A stretch of 64,000 nucleotides of DNA from JAGVSR01 sp963750715 (GTDB lineage Bacteria > Pseudomonadota > Alphaproteobacteria > Rhizobiales > Hyphomicrobiaceae). Shown piece by piece: positions 1 to 9,538 of this stretch. Every line of letters begins with the position of its first letter. Position 1 is the first letter of the stretch. The notes under the pieces are model-generated. The model worked only from the letters and a program-made list of their open reading frames with translations. It ran no database searches and had not been told where the DNA came from. Position numbers and translations under genes: made by a program. The DNA lies in assembly GCA_963750715.1 (NCBI GenBank), contig CAVVRP010000011.1:1-64000 (forward strand), given 5' to 3'.

Positions 1-3000
1 TGGAGCGCTGTTCAACCGTGGCCGCTGATTGGGGTCCATGCTGCCCTACTGCCCGACGGCCGTGTTTTCACTTACGGAACAAATCAAAACGGGGAGCAGG
101 GCAGCCACAAGATCTATGACATCTGGGATCCCAAGACCGGCCTGCACCTCACAACGACAGACGCCCTTGTGACCGACGAATTCTGCTCGGCCGAGATCCT
201 CGATCCGATCACAGGCAATATGATTATCACCGGCGGCGATAGCCGCCCCCTCGGCGTCATCAACCGCGGGCCAGGTCTATATGCCGGAGGGGGCATCAAC
301 CGCGGCGTCCCGGACGTCAATACGTACGACTACCATAGCAGCAGCCTGACGACGAGTGCGACGGGGCATCTGAACTTCCCCCGCTGGTATCCGTCCCTGA
401 TATCGCTCGGCGGTGGCCAGTTTTTATGCATCGGCGGCTTGGATGGCCCCGACGACGTAGGAAAAGGAGTGCCGACACCGGAGGTCTATACGCCAGGGGT
501 CGGTTGGACGGCCCTGCCCGGGGCCTATAGCGCCGATATTGGAGCCAATTGGTTCTATCCACGCGTCTGGATGTCGAGCAACGGCAAGATTTTCGGCTTC
601 TCCTCTTTGGGCGAAGGCGCCAATGCTGGCACCCTATTCACAATCAATCCCACTGGGCAGGGTGCGGTCACCAATCTGGGGCACACGCCGTTCGAATTGG
701 AGGATTACAACCCGGCAGCCATGTTTGCGCAGGACAAGATCCTGACGATCGACAAAAACGGCAACGGCTGGATCATGGATATCAGCGGGGCGACACCGAC
801 CTTTACGGGGACAGGCGGTGTCGGCTCGAATCGCGCCTGGTCGAACCTCACGGTCCTCGCCGACGGCACGGTCCTGTTAACGGGCGGCAGCAAAGGCGCC
901 GGCCCCGGCGCCCAGGGAAATCTCGCAACCGCGACCAACAACGCCGAAATCTGGAACCCCGCCACCGGCCAATGGACCAACGATGCCAGCGCCGCGATCG
1001 GCCGCTTCTACCACTCAAATACCCTGCTCTTACCTGACGGCACCATTCTCTCAGTCGGCGGCGGTGCCCCTGGCCCTCTGACTAACCTCAATGCGGAGGT
1101 CTATACGCCCGGCTATCTGCTCAATGCTGATGGTAGTCTGCGAACCGATCGGCCCGTCATCACCAGCGCCCCCGAAACGCTGCAGCAGGGCCAGACCTTT
1201 ACGATCACGGTCGACGATGCCACCAAGATCAACAAGCTCGAGCTCATCAAGTTCGGCAACGGCACGCATTCCTTTGATGCTGAGCAAAGAGCCTTCAGCC
1301 TTGCCTTCACGCGGGTCGACGCGCACACACTTCAGGTCACCCTTCCTGCCAATGCAAAGGCCATGACCGATGGCTACTGGATGTTATTTGCCGACAACAC
1401 GAAGGGCACGCCGTCGGTCGCCGCGACGATCAAGATCGGTCAGGTCGGCGTCGACGCCTCGGTGCCTAACTTCCCCACCACCCTGATGCTCAATGGCACG
1501 GCCTCCCACACCTATGGCAGCAACCAGTTCACGTTGAACACCGACAATACCGGCCAGGTCGGCTCCGTGATGAGCGACAAGCGCATTGACCTAACCCATG
1601 ACTTCGACCTGTCCTTCAACCTGCTCATGGGCAACAAGGCCAACTCTGCTGACGGCATGGCGTTCGTCCTCCACAACGATCCCTTCGGTAATGGCGCACT
1701 TGGCAAGGGCGGCGCTGGGCTCGGAGCCGGCGGCTTGCTCAACGGCCTCGCCATCCAGTTCGATACTTATCAAAACACTTATAAAAACGCCGCTCTAAAT
1801 GACATCGCTGCTAAGCATACTGATTTTGTCACCACCGACCCGCGCGCCGCGACATATCGACTGGGCGGCCAGGTCGCTCTGAATAACTTGACGGACGGAA
1901 AATGGCACGGCGTGCACGTCTATTGGAACGCCACGACGCATACACTCACGTACACCTTCGACGGCAAACAGGTTGGGCAGCTATCGCAGGATCTCGCCAA
2001 CGCCTACTTCGGCGGATCGAACTACGCCTACTTCGGCTTCACGGGCTCGACTGGCGGCGTGAGCGCCTTGCACCGGATCCAGCTCAATTCGCTCACCGCC
2101 ACGTTCGAGACCAGCTCTCCCCCCGGCACTCCGCACGCTCATGACGGCAGCATTTTCGATGTCGCCACCATCAGCCAACACACGACCGTCAACGGATCAG
2201 CGAGCTACCAGGCCGCCAGTCACATTTACACGCTCACGCCTGATGCCAAAAACCAGGCAGGAAGTGTCACCTTCAACGACAAGGTCGACCTGACTCACGA
2301 CTTCAATATCGCCTTCGACATCTACTTTGGTCCGAAGCACGCGGCCGACGGCATGGCGTTTGTGCTTCATAACGATCCCAATGGGGCCAATGCGATCGGC
2401 GGTGCGGCCAGCAGTCTCGGTGCGGTCGGATTGCAGAACGGTCTAGCCATTGAGTTCGACACCCTTCAGAACGGAGCCCCGTTCAATGATCCAGCCTATA
2501 AGCACACCACCATCGTCGACACGGACGTTGGTCCGGGCGGCGACCTAACGCCATCCACCAACCTCGGCAATATCGTCAACGGCGGCTGGCACCAGGTCGG
2601 CGTGACATGGGACTCTCAAGCCCACACACTGCGCTACTGGGTCGACGGAAAACTCGGTGGAACGCTGACCGGCGACATCGCCACCCAATACCTCGGTCAC
2701 CAAAGTACGGCGTACGTCGGCTTTACTGGCGGGACCGGAGGCGCCACGGACATCCAGCAGGTGCGTGTCGCCGCAGTCGACGCCTACTTCGCCCCTAATG
2801 GCGGCAGCAGCGGCAGCGGCGGCTACGCCAACGTGCAAGATCCGATTGCGCTCTCAAATAAAGCAGTCCTTAACGGGTCAGCGACCTACGACAACGCAAA
2901 CCATACCTTCGTGCTGACGCCCGACGTCGGCGGCAAGGCGGGTTCGGCGATGCTCGGCCAGCGGATCGACCTCTCCTACGACTTCCAGGCCTCCTTCGAC

Positions 3001-3534
3001 GTTTACCTTGGTAACAATGCCAACGGCGGCGATGGCCTGGCGTTCGTACTCCAGAATGACGCACGCGGGGCGAATGCAGTCGGAGCTGGCGGTAGCAACT
3101 ACGGCGCGATCGGCATCAAGAACGGCCTCGGCATTGCCTTCGATACGTGGCAAAACGCCGATATTGGAGACATGACTGGCAATCACACAGACTTCTTTAA
3201 GACCGGCGCGCCCCTGGCAACCAGCCGCATCAGCGACCAGCTCCCGATCGGCAACGTAAAAGATGGTCACTGGCACAACGTGCTGGTCAGCTGGAACGCG
3301 ACGGACGACACGCTGACGTATTGGTTCGACGGAAAATTGGCGGGCATGCTCAACCAGGACATCGTCGCTAAGTATGAGGGCGGGTCGCAATATGCCTACC
3401 TCGGGTTCACGGCCGGAACCGGCGGCGCCCACAATCTGCAAGAGGTGCACCTCGATACTCTGACGGCTTGGTTCGAGGACCAGTCGCACATCGCATCAAC
3501 GGCCACCCTGACGCACGCGGAGACGATGCTTTAG
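1..3534 (+). CDS. Secreted galactose-oxidase-like copper-radical oxidase with three lectin-like domains (5' partial)
   Basis: The frame is open from base 1. Alignment with the paralogue at 18518-21977 shows that only about five codons are missing at the left edge, and the GTG at 169 is internal. Codons 1 to about 480 form a Kelch-type beta-propeller followed by a DUF1929-like domain, as in galactose/glyoxal oxidases (family AA5). All copper-site residues of that family can be matched: Cys in DEFCSAE (184-186), Tyr in PRWYPS (388-390), Tyr-His in RFYHS (1009-1014) and His in GTHSF (1267-1269). The stacking Trp of fungal galactose oxidase is not evident. Three repeats of about 210 residues follow (about 1455-2115, 2160-2795, 2850-3475). 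Each has legume-type lectin signatures such as DGMAFVLHNDP, GLAIEFDT and a WH..V.W segment. No Sec signal is expected, since the paralogue starts MARDRW. It is probably exported by the type I system at 15.2-18.4 kb. No RTX repeats are seen. The substrate is unknown. Confidence 0.85.
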   Translation, partial: WSAVQPWPLIGVHAALLPDGRVFTYGTNQNGEQGSHKIYDIWDPKTGLHLTTTDALVTDEFCSAEILDPITGNMIITGGDSRPLGVINRGPGLYAGGGINRGVPDVNTYDYHSSSLTTSATGHLNFPRWYPSLISLGGGQFLCIGGLDGPDDVGKGVPTPEVYTPGVGWTALPGAYSADIGANWFYPRVWMSSNGKIFGFSSLGEGANAGTLFTINPTGQGAVTNLGHTPFELEDYNPAAMFAQDKILTIDKNGNGWIMDISGATPTFTGTGGVGSNRAWSNLTVLADGTVLLTGGSKGAGPGAQGNLATATNNAEIWNPATGQWTNDASAAIGRFYHSNTLLLPDGTILSVGGGAPGPLTNLNAEVYTPGYLLNADGSLRTDRPVITSAPETLQQGQTFTITVDDATKINKLELIKFGNGTHSFDAEQRAFSLAFTRVDAHTLQVTLPANAKAMTDGYWMLFADNTKGTPSVAATIKIGQVGVDASVPNFPTTLMLNGTASHTYGSNQFTLNTDNTGQVGSVMSDKRIDLTHDFDLSFNLLMGNKANSADGMAFVLHNDPFGNGALGKGGAGLGAGGLLNGLAIQFDTYQNTYKNAALNDIAAKHTDFVTTDPRAATYRLGGQVALNNLTDGKWHGVHVYWNATTHTLTYTFDGKQVGQLSQDLANAYFGGSNYAYFGFTGSTGGVSALHRIQLNSLTATFETSSPPGTPHAHDGSIFDVATISQHTTVNGSASYQAASHIYTLTPDAKNQAGSVTFNDKVDLTHDFNIAFDIYFGPKHAADGMAFVLHNDPNGANAIGGAASSLGAVGLQNGLAIEFDTLQNGAPFNDPAYKHTTIVDTDVGPGGDLTPSTNLGNIVNGGWHQVGVTWDSQAHTLRYWVDGKLGGTLTGDIATQYLGHQSTAYVGFTGGTGGATDIQQVRVAAVDAYFAPNGGSSGSGGYANVQDPIALSNKAVLNGSATYDNANHTFVLTPDVGGKAGSAMLGQRIDLSYDFQASFDVYLGNNANGGDGLAFVLQNDARGANAVGAGGSNYGAIGIKNGLGIAFDTWQNADIGDMTGNHTDFFKTGAPLATSRISDQLPIGNVKDGHWHNVLVSWNATDDTLTYWFDGKLAGMLNQDIVAKYEGGSQYAYLGFTAGTGGAHNLQEVHLDTLTAWFEDQSHIASTATLTHAETML

Positions 3535-4243
3535 GAAATGAACGACACCTGTGCCGGCCGAGCTGCAATTCACAGCCGTAGGGGCACAGGCTTCCGATGC
3601 GTATCGCAAACCTGAACCAGAAGCGAGCACGCCTTGAAGAGCCAACGAAGGCGTCGCTGCGGCCCGGAAGGACGGTAGCACCTGCCGCTTCAACCGCGGC
3701 GCGTGTGCGGCGCGCCAGAGATTCGTGACCATAGCCAAAGGTTGTGAAGGTCAAATCCTTCCATGATGTCCGCCAAGCTCTCGCGGGCGGCGCGCGAGGC
3801 GGCGGCAGCCGGCAAGCTCCCCGATCTGAAACTGGCACCGGCCTATTGGCCGCTGTTGTCGAGCGCGGTCCGCCATCAGCGACGGCCGTGCCACTTACAA
3901 TGCTTTCGTCGAAAAGCACCTGCACACCTCAGTCGTCGCCCAAGGTCAGCACGTTCATATGACGGGCTTCACATACGGAACGTCAACAGCTCCGACCCTT
4001 CACGCAATAAATGCGCTGGCTTGGCTCAGCGGGGTCACCCGGCCGCTAGCCCGCGAAGGCGATCGCCTCACCACGGTTCTCCAACCCTGCCGCCACATAA
4101 TTTGGCAATGGCGCCGACCGCGAGGCAAGCCAACCCCAGCCTACTCGTCCATGTGAACGAAGAGGTCCCCCGGCATTGATGCCCGCACCAAACGTCGGCC
4201 CATTCCGTGCCGACCTTAAAATGACGCGCGTTCGCCGCCATGC
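3535..4243. other. Gene-poor stretch after the oxidase-lectin gene
   Basis: No reading frame here has a convincing start, a family motif or a length that stands out from chance in GC-rich DNA. Open frames up to about 170 codons overlap on both strands with low-complexity Arg/Ala/Pro composition. No IS signature could be recognised. Confidence 0.5.
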
Positions 4244-4535
4244 AATCGAGTTTTGCACAAGTTTCAAAAAATTGGTGGCGCAGTAGGCGGATGCGCTGCG
4301 ATGACAAAATTGGGGGGAATAGGCGTGGGGCAGTCGAGTAGGACAAGTGTGCTCTGGCGAGCACACAATCTGCGCTTTGAACCAAGCGCTGGGGATTGGC
4401 TGAAATTTGAGTTGATTGGAATGGTGTGTGCTGCAACCGTGACAGAGGCAGGATACCTTGAGAGGTTATGTTGATAGATACTCTTCAAAGAGGCACCAGC
4501 ATCGATGGGCAGGCAACCGCCGCTTCTAAGACGCT
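4244..4535 (+). promoter_or_regulatory. Duplicated upstream element, copy A
   Basis: About 290 bp that recurs in inverted orientation at 27733-28017. Shared blocks in order are AATCGAGTTTTGCACAAG, a GATGA(C/A)AAAA block, a TGTG-CTC dyad, TTGATTGGAATGG, GCTGCAACCGTGAC, CAAAGAGGC and GATGGGCAGGCAAC. In copy B the whole element lies upstream of the start codon. In copy A its last part runs into the first codons of the sulfotransferase frame. The position ahead of two surface-glycan genes suggests a promoter plus 5' leader. The function is inferred, while the repetition is seen directly. Confidence 0.7.
4347..4366. promoter_or_regulatory. 8-bp inverted repeat inside upstream element A
   Basis: GTGTGCTC, a 4-base loop TGGC, then GAGCACAC: a perfect dyad. 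Copy B keeps the outer arms as TGTGCTC...GATCACACA. Retention of the dyad in both diverged copies suggests an operator or RNA hairpin. The arm spacing (TGTGA-N8-GCACA when read on the other strand of copy B) is two bases longer than a CRP site. Confidence 0.5.
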
Positions 4536-5826
4536 GCGGTCAGCGTCGGCCGATTTACGAAATCCGATTTTCGTTCATTCCCTGTTTCGCAGCGGCAGCA
4601 CGTATGTGTTCAATGCCTTCAGGCGCGCGCGCGACGGGGACGGCCCCCTATACGCGGCCTTTCAGGAGTCCATACACGAATTTGTAAGCGCTGCGGCGAA
4701 GCAGCCGGAGCTTCTCCTGCGTATTGCTGGCCGTGGGCACGAGCAGCACCTTCTGCGCCACCCTGAACTTGACGCACCCTATTGGAAGGAGGTTTACGAG
4801 GTTCACGACGCCTGGCGGGACGTTATCGGCGAAGAAATTGTGTATGCGGACTATTTTGGCGGATATGCGCCAGAGAAGACGGCTGCCTATCTCGCCGCGA
4901 TCATCGCGAGTGCGCCACGGCGACCAGTAATCCAGGAATGCCGGACATCGCTGCGCCTTGAGCGCCTGAAGTCCTCCCTTGGTGGGGTTCACATTCACCT
5001 CTGGCGAAATCCGTGGGATCAATGGTGGTCGTTCAAATCGGATGGTTATTTCGACACGGCGCTTCAGCTCATCCTAAATGCACCGCAATGTCCTCCAGGG
5101 ATCGCGATGCTCAAGCGCGCAATAGACTTCCCGGCGATGGCTGGGGCAACGCTGCGCGAACAGCTCGATTTCTACGCGCGCCGCCGGCCGACAGCGGAAG
5201 CCAGCTATCTGACTTTTTTCATGCTCTGGACGATGGCGCTAGAACATGGGCGCCGAGCCGCAGACGTTGACATCAACATCGACCTCTTGTCGACGTCCGA
5301 AGAATACCGTCGGTCTGTGGCAGAAAAGCTCACCAGGGCAGGCATCGAAGGCCTCGACTTTTCCGACGCGCGGTCTCCGCAGGCGTTTTATGGCGAAGCC
5401 GATTCTGCGTTTTTCAGGCCGCTCGAAAAGCAGGCACGGGACATGCTCACGCAATCGGGCTATCCGGCCGCAAGTCTCGATGCACTCGACGAGGTGAGGG
5501 CTGAAGCGGCGCCCCAAGCACGCCGCGACGGACTCGAACGCGAGCTTATTCGGTTGCGAGAGGTGCTGCGCCGGGTCGAGAACCGCGAAGCCTACCTTCT
5601 TGCAGGCTATGCTTCCGAACTAGATGCGGCGCGCCAGCAGGCCGCAGAAGCGGCGCGCCAACATCACCAGGCAATTGCGGCACTCCACGCCTCGACCTCT
5701 TGGCGTGTGACGGCACCCCTTCGCTTTCTCACGCGCGGTAAGTTGGCTTCTGGAAAATATCACGACCTCATCAGGCGCGCGCGATCGAAGCGCGGCGAGG
5801 TCGCGAGGTCGTCGCGCTCCTCGTGA
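4468..5826 (+). CDS. Sulfotransferase with C-terminal coiled coil
   Basis: A 452-residue protein with the PAPS-dependent sulfotransferase signatures. The 5'-phosphosulfate loop is FRSGSTY (residues 40-46, after a short beta strand) and the 3'-phosphate motif is RNPWD (about 180-184). It would transfer sulfate from PAPS to a glycan or other surface molecule. Residues about 350-405 look like a coiled coil, and the basic tail carries STSWRVTAPLR, a motif repeated in the methyltransferase at 24216-25139. PAPS could come from cysD/cysNC at 32.6-35.5 kb. The start is uncertain: GAGAGG lies only two bases before the ATG at 4468, and the first ~20 codons belong to the duplicated upstream element, so a downstream non-ATG start is possible. 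The acceptor is unknown. Confidence 0.75.
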   Translation: MLIDTLQRGTSIDGQATAASKTLRSASADLRNPIFVHSLFRSGSTYVFNAFRRARDGDGPLYAAFQESIHEFVSAAAKQPELLLRIAGRGHEQHLLRHPELDAPYWKEVYEVHDAWRDVIGEEIVYADYFGGYAPEKTAAYLAAIIASAPRRPVIQECRTSLRLERLKSSLGGVHIHLWRNPWDQWWSFKSDGYFDTALQLILNAPQCPPGIAMLKRAIDFPAMAGATLREQLDFYARRRPTAEASYLTFFMLWTMALEHGRRAADVDINIDLLSTSEEYRRSVAEKLTRAGIEGLDFSDARSPQAFYGEADSAFFRPLEKQARDMLTQSGYPAASLDALDEVRAEAAPQARRDGLERELIRLREVLRRVENREAYLLAGYASELDAARQQAAEAARQHHQAIAALHASTSWRVTAPLRFLTRGKLASGKYHDLIRRARSKRGEVARSSRSS

Positions 5827-6070
5827 CCCGCTGCGATCCAAAAGATATGAACCCAGATCACGTTGGCGTAGCTCTGCCACATGCGGGCCATGGCTTCGTC
5901 GTCGCTCACTGCGCTCCCGCACAGCCTCATGAATCAAAGGGGTTAATTGTGGGTAACGCGGCGGCGTCGATTGCCGATGCTATGCAAACGACTTAATTGG
6001 TTTGATTTTCATGTCGTGAGTGACCGGCTTCACCCGCAATTGTCGTCAGGACTGATTGGAGAAGGTACTT

Positions 6071-7555
6071 ATGTCATTCTGGGCTGGAGGGAAAATGTTT
6101 GCGTCATTCATGAGTGTGCCGATAGACGCTCTGAAAGGCCTGGCAGCGCTTTATCGGTTCCGTCGCGAAGTTTGGTATACCTTGTCCGGACGTCGTTTCG
6201 AAGATCTGAAGAGCTCCGTTCGGCAAGAGGTATCGGGAGTGAGCGCGGTTACTCCTTCCTTGCGCGGACTTCATCAGATCGAAAGCGACGGCGTACCGCC
6301 GGCGCGCTGGGCAATTGTATCGTGCCTGCCCCCGGAAGACACTGGAATTGCGACGTGCTCCTTATATTCCTGGCTCAGATGTGATGAAAGAATTGACTTC
6401 TTCTCGCGCGGCGCGGATGTCGACTGGTTCCTAGGACTTGCAGATCTGATCGAAAAGGAAAGCAAATCAAAAGTGAGGCTTCTCGATGAGAAGCTTTTCA
6501 TGAAATCCTTGGTGAAATACGATTACGCGGGTGTGCTCTTCGTGCTGGGCAACTCCAACCACCATATTTATACGGCACGGTTGCTCCAGCAGTGTCAGTC
6601 CCTCGGAATGATGGACAGGGTCCTGCTGCACATTCACGACCCCTGCATGATCAACTATGTTCAGCGAGCCAAATTGCTGAACAACTCAGAGCTTAGGGCA
6701 TACTTTGCTAGACTTTACGAAAACGAGCCCTCCTTCAGCCAATCCGTGGAGGCGGACGTGCATGCGCTGCATCGCGCATTCGCCTCTCACGGCATTTTCG
6801 GGCTCCGCCATTTCACGGCTCTCGGAATCCGCAAGTTCATCGTGAATTCGCGCACGGCAGCCGAACTGGTCGAGCGGGATCTGGGATCACATGCCGCTGC
6901 CGTCTATGAGACATTTCATCCGGTTTTCCTGCCGACCGGGATGGCAGTGGAGCCAAAGCGGAGCATCGCGACCACGCCGCGCGCCATGACGTTTGGAGCA
7001 TTCGGCGTTCCAGGCGACAGCAAGCGCACGAGATCCATCATCAATGCGGTGCTGATTCTGAAGCGGCTTGGGTGTGACGTGAAGCTTGTTTTGGCTGGAT
7101 ACGGCGTGGCGCATTTCGCGCAAAAGCATGCGGGGGCGATGCGCGATTTGGAGACGGTCGTCGTCGAGAGTCCCTCCGACGCCGAATTGGCCCAAATCAT
7201 GGCCGGGGTTGATGTCGCCGTCCAGTTGCGTGCCCACAATCTCGGTGAGAGTTCGGGCGTCGTTCCTCAGCTTTTGGCACTTGGCGTGACGACGATCGTA
7301 TCTGACATCGGTTCTTTCCGTGAATATGGCGATGCGGTCGTGACGGTCGATGCCGAAATTGCCGATCAGCAATTGGCCGATGTCATGCTGGCGTCGTACC
7401 GTTCAGGGCCGGACGGGAAGGCGATGAAAGCCTATGTTGAGAAGAATTCGGTTGCCGCGTTTCAGGCGCGTATGCTCTCTGTTTTCTCCGAGATCGAGAA
7501 AACCGAACGCGGAGAACGCCCGTCCTCTGCGACGGGGCTGCGCATAGCCGTATGA
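6071..7555 (+). CDS. Glycosyltransferase, GT4-like (GT-B fold)
   Basis: About 494 residues. The frame is open from a TTG at 6056, but the ATG at 6071 is preferred because GGAGAAGG (6058-6065) is correctly spaced before it. The N-terminal half has no strong signature. The C-terminal half reads like the nucleotide-sugar-binding half of a GT4 enzyme: a KLVLAGYG strand, the SPSDAELAQIM segment, then GESSGVVPQLLALG in the position of the acidic donor-binding motif (E...G...E or equivalent). Likely role: adding a sugar to a surface glycan at the cytoplasmic membrane. It lies alone between two gene-poor gaps. Donor and acceptor cannot be told. Confidence 0.65.
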   Translation: MSFWAGGKMFASFMSVPIDALKGLAALYRFRREVWYTLSGRRFEDLKSSVRQEVSGVSAVTPSLRGLHQIESDGVPPARWAIVSCLPPEDTGIATCSLYSWLRCDERIDFFSRGADVDWFLGLADLIEKESKSKVRLLDEKLFMKSLVKYDYAGVLFVLGNSNHHIYTARLLQQCQSLGMMDRVLLHIHDPCMINYVQRAKLLNNSELRAYFARLYENEPSFSQSVEADVHALHRAFASHGIFGLRHFTALGIRKFIVNSRTAAELVERDLGSHAAAVYETFHPVFLPTGMAVEPKRSIATTPRAMTFGAFGVPGDSKRTRSIINAVLILKRLGCDVKLVLAGYGVAHFAQKHAGAMRDLETVVVESPSDAELAQIMAGVDVAVQLRAHNLGESSGVVPQLLALGVTTIVSDIGSFREYGDAVVTVDAEIADQQLADVMLASYRSGPDGKAMKAYVEKNSVAAFQARMLSVFSEIEKTERGERPSSATGLRIAV

Positions 7556-8287
7556 GCATTTTTCACTCGGCCACTGACGTGGCGCAGCGGAGGTTTGTCA
7601 TCGCCAAGGTCAGACAAAGGCGCATTGCTTCGACCTCTTGATTGCCCGCTGGAGCCTTGATGTACGTCTTCGGAGATGCTGCAGCAGGCCCAGACCTGAC
7701 GTGCGGGTGATCCACACCTCTTCTTCGATCGGTCTTTTTGCCTGAAATGTCTTGTCAGGTAGCGGCACCGGGGCTACCCTTCGAACGATTGGTAGCAGTA
7801 AAATAATACGTTTTGTGATGAATCCAGTGTTCGAGTTGTACAAGACTTCAGCCATCCATTCTTGGCGGTGGTTGTTCAATGGCCGTTACCGGGCAAGCCT
7901 GAGAGCTAGGTACGGAAGCGGGATGTGGAGCTGGCTAGTCACGAGCTAAGCTACGATCGGTCGCTTCAGATCCTGAGGTCCTTGCGTTGAGTCCTGTCCG
8001 TTCTGCTTCAGGCTGCCGATGCAGGTAGCTAACTGGGCTTGACCGCTCTTCTCCAAAGTCCAACGGACCAAGATGTCTCTCACGCCGGCGTCTTGCGTCA
8101 TAGTGCTGTGCGCTGACGGGGTCTCTCCGTGCCTTTTATCGGCCACCTGCCGCCGGTGTTGCTTGGACCGGAAATCGCTCAACGAAGACGTGTCTTCAGA
8201 CAACAGATTAACTGTCGTTTGCCGCCGATACCGCCTCAGCAACCGGCCTCATCAATCAACTAGGGACAAATGGATCGATCTGTGCCG
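7556..8287. other. Gene-poor stretch between two convergent glycosyltransferase genes
   Basis: About 730 bp with only short, overlapping, atypical frames. No terminator hairpin with a T-run and no IS signature was recognised. It may be a decayed gene, but nothing supports a particular identity. Confidence 0.4.
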
Positions 8288-9538
8288 TCAGCCGATCAAT
8301 CCGATTCGATGCTGCTGTCTAGATCGCGCCGCAACGGCCAAAACCAATTCCTGTGCTTGCGCCTCTGCCAGACACTCTAAAACTTTAGACAAATAAGTTC
8401 TCATCGAATTTTGATCGCAATCCGCCCGCAGAGCGGAGGTGATCGCGTTATAGAGTTGGCAATCACGTGCCAGGCTAGCGATCGCCTCGCCAAGCGCCAT
8501 TGAATTTGCCGCCGACGCAATGATGCCGGTGCGCCCATCGATGATCTGCTCGACGAGCCCGCCGACCGGATTCGCAACAACCGGCACGCAATGACCCGCA
8601 GCCAGGGCCGCAATGCCTGACTGGCTTGCTTCCTTATGCGAAAGCGCAATGACATGATAACGAGCGATAATCGCCGACATTTCGTTCGCAGACAGCCAGC
8701 GGTTCTCGACCTCGGCGCCTATGGCTTTGAGGCGATCGGCGTTAGCTCCCAAAGCGCCTTCGCCAAAAACGCCGAGCTGAATAGCCAATCCCGTCGCGCG
8801 CAGGCCTTCGACGGACTCGATCAGGAGGTCTAGGCCCTTGTAGGGCAGGACGCGACCGAGGAAGAGAACTCGGAATGGCTGGCCGGCTGAGGGCCAAGCC
8901 GGTCGCGTCGGCTCCGAAAAACGAAGGTGCGGGTGAAAGAGCGTTCGAACGATGGAAGGGTCGACCTTATCGCCGTTTTTCAGAGACCGAGTGACGTGCT
9001 CGCTCAGCGTTAAAATGAGGTCCGAGTTCTGCAGATCGCGAAACGCCCAGCTCGCAACGAGACTTTTCACATCGCCGGGGTGCGGCATGGCGTCGTGGAT
9101 CAACGAGACGAACTTGACGCCAGCAGCCCGGATCGACGGCGCGACGAGTGGCGTCCAGACATGGGGCATAAGCGAGACGACAGTGTTGATGCGGTCTCGG
9201 TGGATACGAGCAAGGATCTGATTGCGTGCGCGGCGCACCCGCCAAACCGCAAATAAAGCGCCAATGTTGCTCTCAAACGTGTCGATCGGCTCAACACATT
9301 CACCCAGCCGCTGGAACTCGTCGAAACGATCATTCTGCCGGGAAACCGAGAAAACTGCATGAAAATCGGATCGGGCACGCGCCGCCTCGGCCAGCATCAG
9401 CGCGAACTCTGAGAGGCCACGTCGCCCCCAATAGAGAAACAGCACGCGCTGCTGCCGAGGGGTGTTGCGTTCTGCTTGTAGAAGCTGATCAACGCGGTCC
9501 GACTGGGACGCCTCACGGCGCAGGAACGCTTTGAGCAT
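8288..9538 (-). CDS. Glycosyltransferase, GT4 family
   Basis: The ATG at 9538 is preceded by a purine-rich GGGAGAGAGGGGG ribosome-binding site and gives 416 residues, normal for GT4. The frame stays open up to 9895, but the upstream part has no such site and an unusual composition. Recognisable features are the strand and loop FLYWGRRGLSEF near the N-terminus, FRVLFLGRVLPYKGLDLLIE (start of the second Rossmann half), the segment SHKEASQSGIAALAAG with the EX7E-like donor site, and PVVANPVGG following it. Cytoplasmic face of the inner membrane, surface-glycan assembly. Divergent from the GT4 gene at 10001. Confidence 0.8.
   Translation of the reverse strand: MLKAFLRREASQSDRVDQLLQAERNTPRQQRVLFLYWGRRGLSEFALMLAEAARARSDFHAVFSVSRQNDRFDEFQRLGECVEPIDTFESNIGALFAVWRVRRARNQILARIHRDRINTVVSLMPHVWTPLVAPSIRAAGVKFVSLIHDAMPHPGDVKSLVASWAFRDLQNSDLILTLSEHVTRSLKNGDKVDPSIVRTLFHPHLRFSEPTRPAWPSAGQPFRVLFLGRVLPYKGLDLLIESVEGLRATGLAIQLGVFGEGALGANADRLKAIGAEVENRWLSANEMSAIIARYHVIALSHKEASQSGIAALAAGHCVPVVANPVGGLVEQIIDGRTGIIASAANSMALGEAIASLARDCQLYNAITSALRADCDQNSMRTYLSKVLECLAEAQAQELVLAVAARSRQQHRIGLIG

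Noticed and set aside
2790..3534. RTX calcium-binding repeats in the T1SS cargo
   Set aside because: No GGxGxDxUx series is found in either oxidase-lectin protein. Export by the PrtD-type system rests on gene order and lack of a Sec signal.
3763..4179. A 138-codon frame in the gap before the first sulfotransferase gene
   Set aside because: No ribosome-binding site, no recognisable motif, low-complexity composition and competing frames on both strands.
4347..4366. CRP/FNR site in the duplicated element
   Set aside because: The TGTGA...CACA arms in copy B are two bases further apart than the family consensus, and copy A departs from TGTGA. Kept only as an unassigned dyad.
7985..8060. Weak similarity to 11745-11820 (TTCTGCTTCA plus flanking bases)
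   Set aside because: Only about ten bases match without gaps, so no shared element can be claimed.
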